From Bacillota bacterium (GTDB taxonomy: Bacteria > Bacillota > Clostridia > Christensenellales > Aristaeellaceae): 8,162 nt of DNA. Both the position numbers and the translations under genes were made by a program. The notes under the pieces are model-generated. The model worked only from the letters and a program-made list of their open reading frames with translations. It had not been told where the DNA came from and made no database searches. This document shows, piece after piece, positions 5,106 through 8,162 of this stretch. The stretch is taken from assembly GCA_023392755.1 (NCBI GenBank), contig JAEWNM010000096.1:1-8162 (forward strand), in the 5' to 3' direction. Position 1 is the stretch's first letter; each line of letters opens with the position of its first letter.

Positions 5106-5902
5106 TCACTTCCCTTTTTCTCCCGGCGGAACATACGCATAAATGCCGTGCGGGAGTCCTTTTCAATCACGGGGAGGGGCACCTGCTCGCCTACGAGCCG
5201 GCGCACAATTCTGTTAAGGGCCGCCTGCACATTCCCCTTGCCCTCTATGGCGGTCATATGCCCAAGAAGCTGGCGGTACACCTGTTCGGATTTTGGCACA
5301 ACACCAAGCAATTGCAAATCCAGCGTTTGGGCAACGGTCTGGGGCGGATACATTTCACCGGATCGCACCATATCACCCATGGCCTGGTTGACAATCAGCA
5401 TAGGCCTTGGCAAGCCGTAATCGGCAATCAGCCCGCAAACCCGCTCAATATCCCGCATGGCGATATCATCCGGCGTAGTGACAAGAATGCTGTCATCCGC
5501 AGCGCCCAAAACGTTTTGAAAACCCCTGCCGATCCCGGCGGGACAATCCACCAGCACATAGGCGAAATTTTTCTTGAGCCTTTGAATGATACGCTGCATA
5601 TCCAATGCGGTGACCTGGGCAGAATCGCACATCTGGGCGGCCGGCAAAAGGGAAAGCGATGGATAGCGCCAATGGGGTACAAGCGCCTGCTTAAGCTTGC
5701 AAGCGCCCCGGATCACATCTACCAGATCATATACGATATGGTTTTCCAAACCCAGCATAACATCCAGGCTTCTAAGGCCGATATCCGCATCAACCACCGC
5801 CACGCGCTGTTCACGCATGGCCAGACCTACGGCCAGGGCTGCGGCCAATGTCGACTTCCCCACTCCGCCCTTTCCAGAGGCGATCATCCATGCTTGGCTC
5901 AT
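5096..5902 (-). CDS. minD: MinD-family membrane ATPase
   Basis: MinD is a ParA-type ATPase that dimerises on the membrane with ATP and, with MinC, blocks Z-ring assembly away from mid-cell. The 268 residues fit the family. The deviant Walker A motif SGKGGVGKST has K11 and K16; VVDADIGLRSLDVMLGLE carries D38 and D40; LVDCPAGI (117-124) is the Walker B region. The C-terminus TAFMRMFRREKK (252-263) looks like the amphipathic membrane-targeting helix. These features, and the GLENHIVYDLVDVI segment, favour MinD over ParA or FlhG. AAAGGA lies 8 nt before the ATG, and the gene starts 22 nt after PBP2 ends. Its end overlaps rodA. Neither minC nor minE, its usual neighbours, is present in this stretch. 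Confidence 0.92.
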   Translation of the reverse strand: MSQAWMIASGKGGVGKSTLAAALAVGLAMREQRVAVVDADIGLRSLDVMLGLENHIVYDLVDVIRGACKLKQALVPHWRYPSLSLLPAAQMCDSAQVTALDMQRIIQRLKKNFAYVLVDCPAGIGRGFQNVLGAADDSILVTTPDDIAMRDIERVCGLIADYGLPRPMLIVNQAMGDMVRSGEMYPPQTVAQTLDLQLLGVVPKSEQVYRQLLGHMTAIEGKGNVQAALNRIVRRLVGEQVPLPVIEKDSRTAFMRMFRREKKGSEWL

Positions 5903-5924
5903 CAGGTCTGTCCTTTCCGGCTCA

Positions 5925-8162
5925 TCATGGGCTGAGCTGATTGCCGCCGGGCAATGTGGATTCCTCCGTGCGCAGCGTCTTTTGATTCATATACCACTCA
6001 ATAAATGCCCTGACCGAAGGAGCCGCATCGGCACCGGAATAGCCGTTGGGAATAAAGGATACGACGGCAATCTCCGGCTTGTCAAACGGCGCAAAGGCAA
6101 CGAACCAGGAGTTGTTCTCCAAGTCGATCTTGGAGTTTTCAGCCGTTCCGGTCTTCGCGGCTATCTGCTCAAGATAGTCAAAATCCCGAAAATGCCTTGC
6201 GGCCGTACCCGTTTCGTCAACCACCTTGTGCATGCCTTCCTTGATACGAAGCAGATAATCTTCCGCCCCTTCTATGGAATTGACGAGGGTAGGCGTCCGC
6301 TGGCTGATGACTTCACCTTCCGGAGAAATAATGGAATCCACCAGCATCAGGTTGTACACATCCCCGCCGTTGGCTATAGCCGCTACATACCGGGATACCG
6401 CGGCCGGCGTTAAAATGGTAATGCCCTGGCCGATGGCGGATTGTATAGCGTAGCTGCCGCCCCACTTGATTTCATTCAACCAGCCGAAGGCATCGCCAAT
6501 AACGGCCTGCAAATATACCATTTCCTGGGTCATGTTGAGCTCTTCCATGAGGATGACGCGCATGTTGGTGATCCAGGTTTCGCCATCCGGGCCCTGAGTG
6601 GTGTTCACCGCCATATCCATCAGCCGCTTGGCACACCGGTTCAGCCTTTCCTCGTCATAGCTGATCTTGCGGCTTGCGCCAAAGTTTTTCAGATGAGTTT
6701 TCAGGGAATTGAAAACGAGAATGGGTTTTGACGTATCCTGGTACGCTTCCCCCATTGCCCGCTCAGGGTCATACAGCGTGTTTTGCGTACCCACAACGCT
6801 GCGCACTTCACCTGTCAGGTCAATACCCGTTTTGGATGTCAAGCCAAGGAGAGACGCATATTTGTACAGCGTGTCGCCGTTTTCAAACAGGCGGCTGCCC
6901 AAGTCAAAGAAGAAGTAGTTGCAGGAGTTCTTGATCCCTTCCACAATCGTCTGATTTTGATGCAGATGCCTGTCGGAGGGCGATATCCAGCACTTGGGCG
7001 CTTTTGACATATCCTGCTCGTACTTTGTAAAATAGCCTTCGTCATCAATTTGCGTATCGACAGTAAATTGTGTTTTTTCGCCCTCCATCAATGCCGCAAG
7101 GCCGGTAACCATCTTGAATATGGAACCGGGGGCCCCGCGTGCCTGAATGGCGAAATTCATCAGCAGCTTTCGGGGATCCATTTGAATCTGCCTGGCCTGC
7201 TCGCCACCTGCCACCAGCGCATTTAAATCGTAGGTAGGATAATTGGCCATGGCCAGTACCCTGCCCTGCATGTCGATCACCATCATTACACCGTGCTCAG
7301 CCAGCAGAATGGGGTATTTTTCCCAATTCCGTTCGGCGATATCGTCCTTGTTATTTTCTTTCCAGCCTGACTTGACCATTTCCTTTTCCTGTTTGTCGCG
7401 CGTAGCGTTCACATTGCTGGCAATGGCCCGTTCAGCCTGCTGCTGGTAACTGGCGATAAGCGTGAGCTTCACATTGTTGCCGTCCTCCGGCTCGGCGGAG
7501 GAAATAACCCGTGTCACTTTGCCCATTCTGTCCCGCTCCAGCTCCTTGTAGCCCTGGCGGAGCGAAGAATTCTGGGTAAGCCAATCCTCCATGGATGCCT
7601 CTATGCCATCCCGGCCAATAAAATCGTTGAAGGAATAGCCTTTGGCTTTCAGCTCCTCATACTTTTCCTTGGAATAGATGGCGCCGGTATAGCCGATGAT
7701 CTGGGAAGCCAGGGTAGACCTTGGGTATACCCTTTTTGTGCCGACCGCAATTTCCATGCCCGGCAGCAGCATGGACCGTGTTTCCACCTCGATCACCGTT
7801 TCGTAGGCCACTTCCTTGGCGATGACAATGGGTTGTGAATTGAACAGGTTCATCTGCATTTCGGAATATATGGCGAAAACCTTCAGCATCAACGCTTCAT
7901 CCATATCCTTGGGAATACCGTACCGCGCCTTCAGCCCTTTCAAATTGTTTATGCCGTTTACGCAGTCATTCGCTGTCGGATAATACGCACTTGAAAGATA
8001 ATGGTTATTACGCCATTGCCTTTCCCGCTCCGCCAATACAGAATCAGATACGCCGCTTCCTAAGTTAAAGCGCCATTCTCCGGTTTCCGGGTCGCGTTCC
8101 AGAACGGAGGATACGGAAAGCTTTCCCCCATTCTTTTCAATAATGGCGATGGTCTGGGCTAT
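5925..8162 (-). CDS. mrdA: Penicillin-binding protein 2, class B transpeptidase (N-terminus outside window)
   Basis: PBP2 cross-links peptidoglycan peptides outside the membrane during elongation, as partner of RodA. The frame is open from 8162, giving 745 visible residues; the start and membrane anchor lie beyond the window, and the TTG at 8036 is internal. The dimerisation domain (about 1-240) includes RVYPRSTLASQIIGYTGAI and GRDGIEASMEDWL. The transpeptidase motifs are complete, in visible numbering: SIFK (S347 nucleophile, K350), SCN (413-415) and KTG (670-672). Between TGIDLTGE and GGSYAIQSAIGQG lies a charged segment of about 110 residues, longer than in E. coli PBP2. A further spacer of about 40 residues precedes HGVMMVIDMQGRVLAMANYP. 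The PBP2-minD-rodA operon order supports PBP2 rather than a division PBP. The gene symbol follows E. coli use. Confidence 0.94.
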   Translation of the reverse strand: MAQTIAIIEKNGGKLSVSSVLERDPETGEWRFNLGSGVSDSVLAERERQWRNNHYLSSAYYPTANDCVNGINNLKGLKARYGIPKDMDEALMLKVFAIYSEMQMNLFNSQPIVIAKEVAYETVIEVETRSMLLPGMEIAVGTKRVYPRSTLASQIIGYTGAIYSKEKYEELKAKGYSFNDFIGRDGIEASMEDWLTQNSSLRQGYKELERDRMGKVTRVISSAEPEDGNNVKLTLIASYQQQAERAIASNVNATRDKQEKEMVKSGWKENNKDDIAERNWEKYPILLAEHGVMMVIDMQGRVLAMANYPTYDLNALVAGGEQARQIQMDPRKLLMNFAIQARGAPGSIFKMVTGLAALMEGEKTQFTVDTQIDDEGYFTKYEQDMSKAPKCWISPSDRHLHQNQTIVEGIKNSCNYFFFDLGSRLFENGDTLYKYASLLGLTSKTGIDLTGEVRSVVGTQNTLYDPERAMGEAYQDTSKPILVFNSLKTHLKNFGASRKISYDEERLNRCAKRLMDMAVNTTQGPDGETWITNMRVILMEELNMTQEMVYLQAVIGDAFGWLNEIKWGGSYAIQSAIGQGITILTPAAVSRYVAAIANGGDVYNLMLVDSIISPEGEVISQRTPTLVNSIEGAEDYLLRIKEGMHKVVDETGTAARHFRDFDYLEQIAAKTGTAENSKIDLENNSWFVAFAPFDKPEIAVVSFIPNGYSGADAAPSVRAFIEWYMNQKTLRTEESTLPGGNQLSP

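Noticed and set aside
5258..5935. Plus-strand open frame of 225 codons antisense to minD
   Set aside because: The minus strand clearly encodes MinD with intact motifs; this frame shows no domain.
5697..6413. Plus-strand open frame of 238 codons across the PBP2-minD junction
   Set aside because: It is antisense to two well-supported genes, has no recognisable motif or good ribosome binding site, and its composition looks like a shadow frame.
8034..8036. TTG at 8036 as the PBP2 start
   Set aside because: The frame stays open with protein-like sequence to the window edge and the dimerisation domain is already under way, so the true start is outside.

Overview
The window looks like chromosomal core DNA from a Clostridia-type Firmicute of roughly balanced base composition. 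The evidence is Gram-positive style strong Shine-Dalgarno sites, a LexA box close to the Bacillus GAAC-N4-GTTC pattern, and a PBP2-minD-rodA gene order that resembles the mre/min region of clostridia. The species cannot be fixed from the sequence. I see no insertion sequence, CRISPR array, phage module or plasmid functions.

Layout. The left half reads mainly rightwards: the last 25 codons of an unidentified gene (1-78), then proC (298-1101), rnhA (1123-1650), a XerC/D-like tyrosine recombinase with a corrected GTG start (1966-3081), and lexA (3221-3829). A tRNA-Trp gene (87-160) lies on the minus strand and diverges from proC; both have well-formed sigma-A promoters between 179 and 269. The tRNA's own terminator lies inside the end of the convergent gene at the left edge. 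The right half reads leftwards from the window edge: PBP2 (N-terminus missing), minD, then rodA. These form a tight operon that meets lexA tail to tail at a strong, probably bidirectional terminator (3850-3882).

How the genes work together. PBP2 (transpeptidase) and RodA (SEDS glycosyltransferase) form the elongation peptidoglycan synthase; MinD is a membrane-cycling ParA-type ATPase that normally positions division. MinC and MinE, which usually accompany it, are absent from this stretch. proC and rnhA are probably co-transcribed. The recombinase has its own candidate promoter and a long leader with several possible stem-loops. lexA carries one LexA box just upstream of its promoter, so it is probably autoregulated.

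Most worth following up are the MinD without adjacent MinC/MinE, the palindrome-promoter-leader region before the recombinase (1694-1965), the extra segment of about 110 residues in PBP2, and two Pro-to-Val changes in conserved ProC motifs. None of these proves a new system; most of the window is ordinary housekeeping content.
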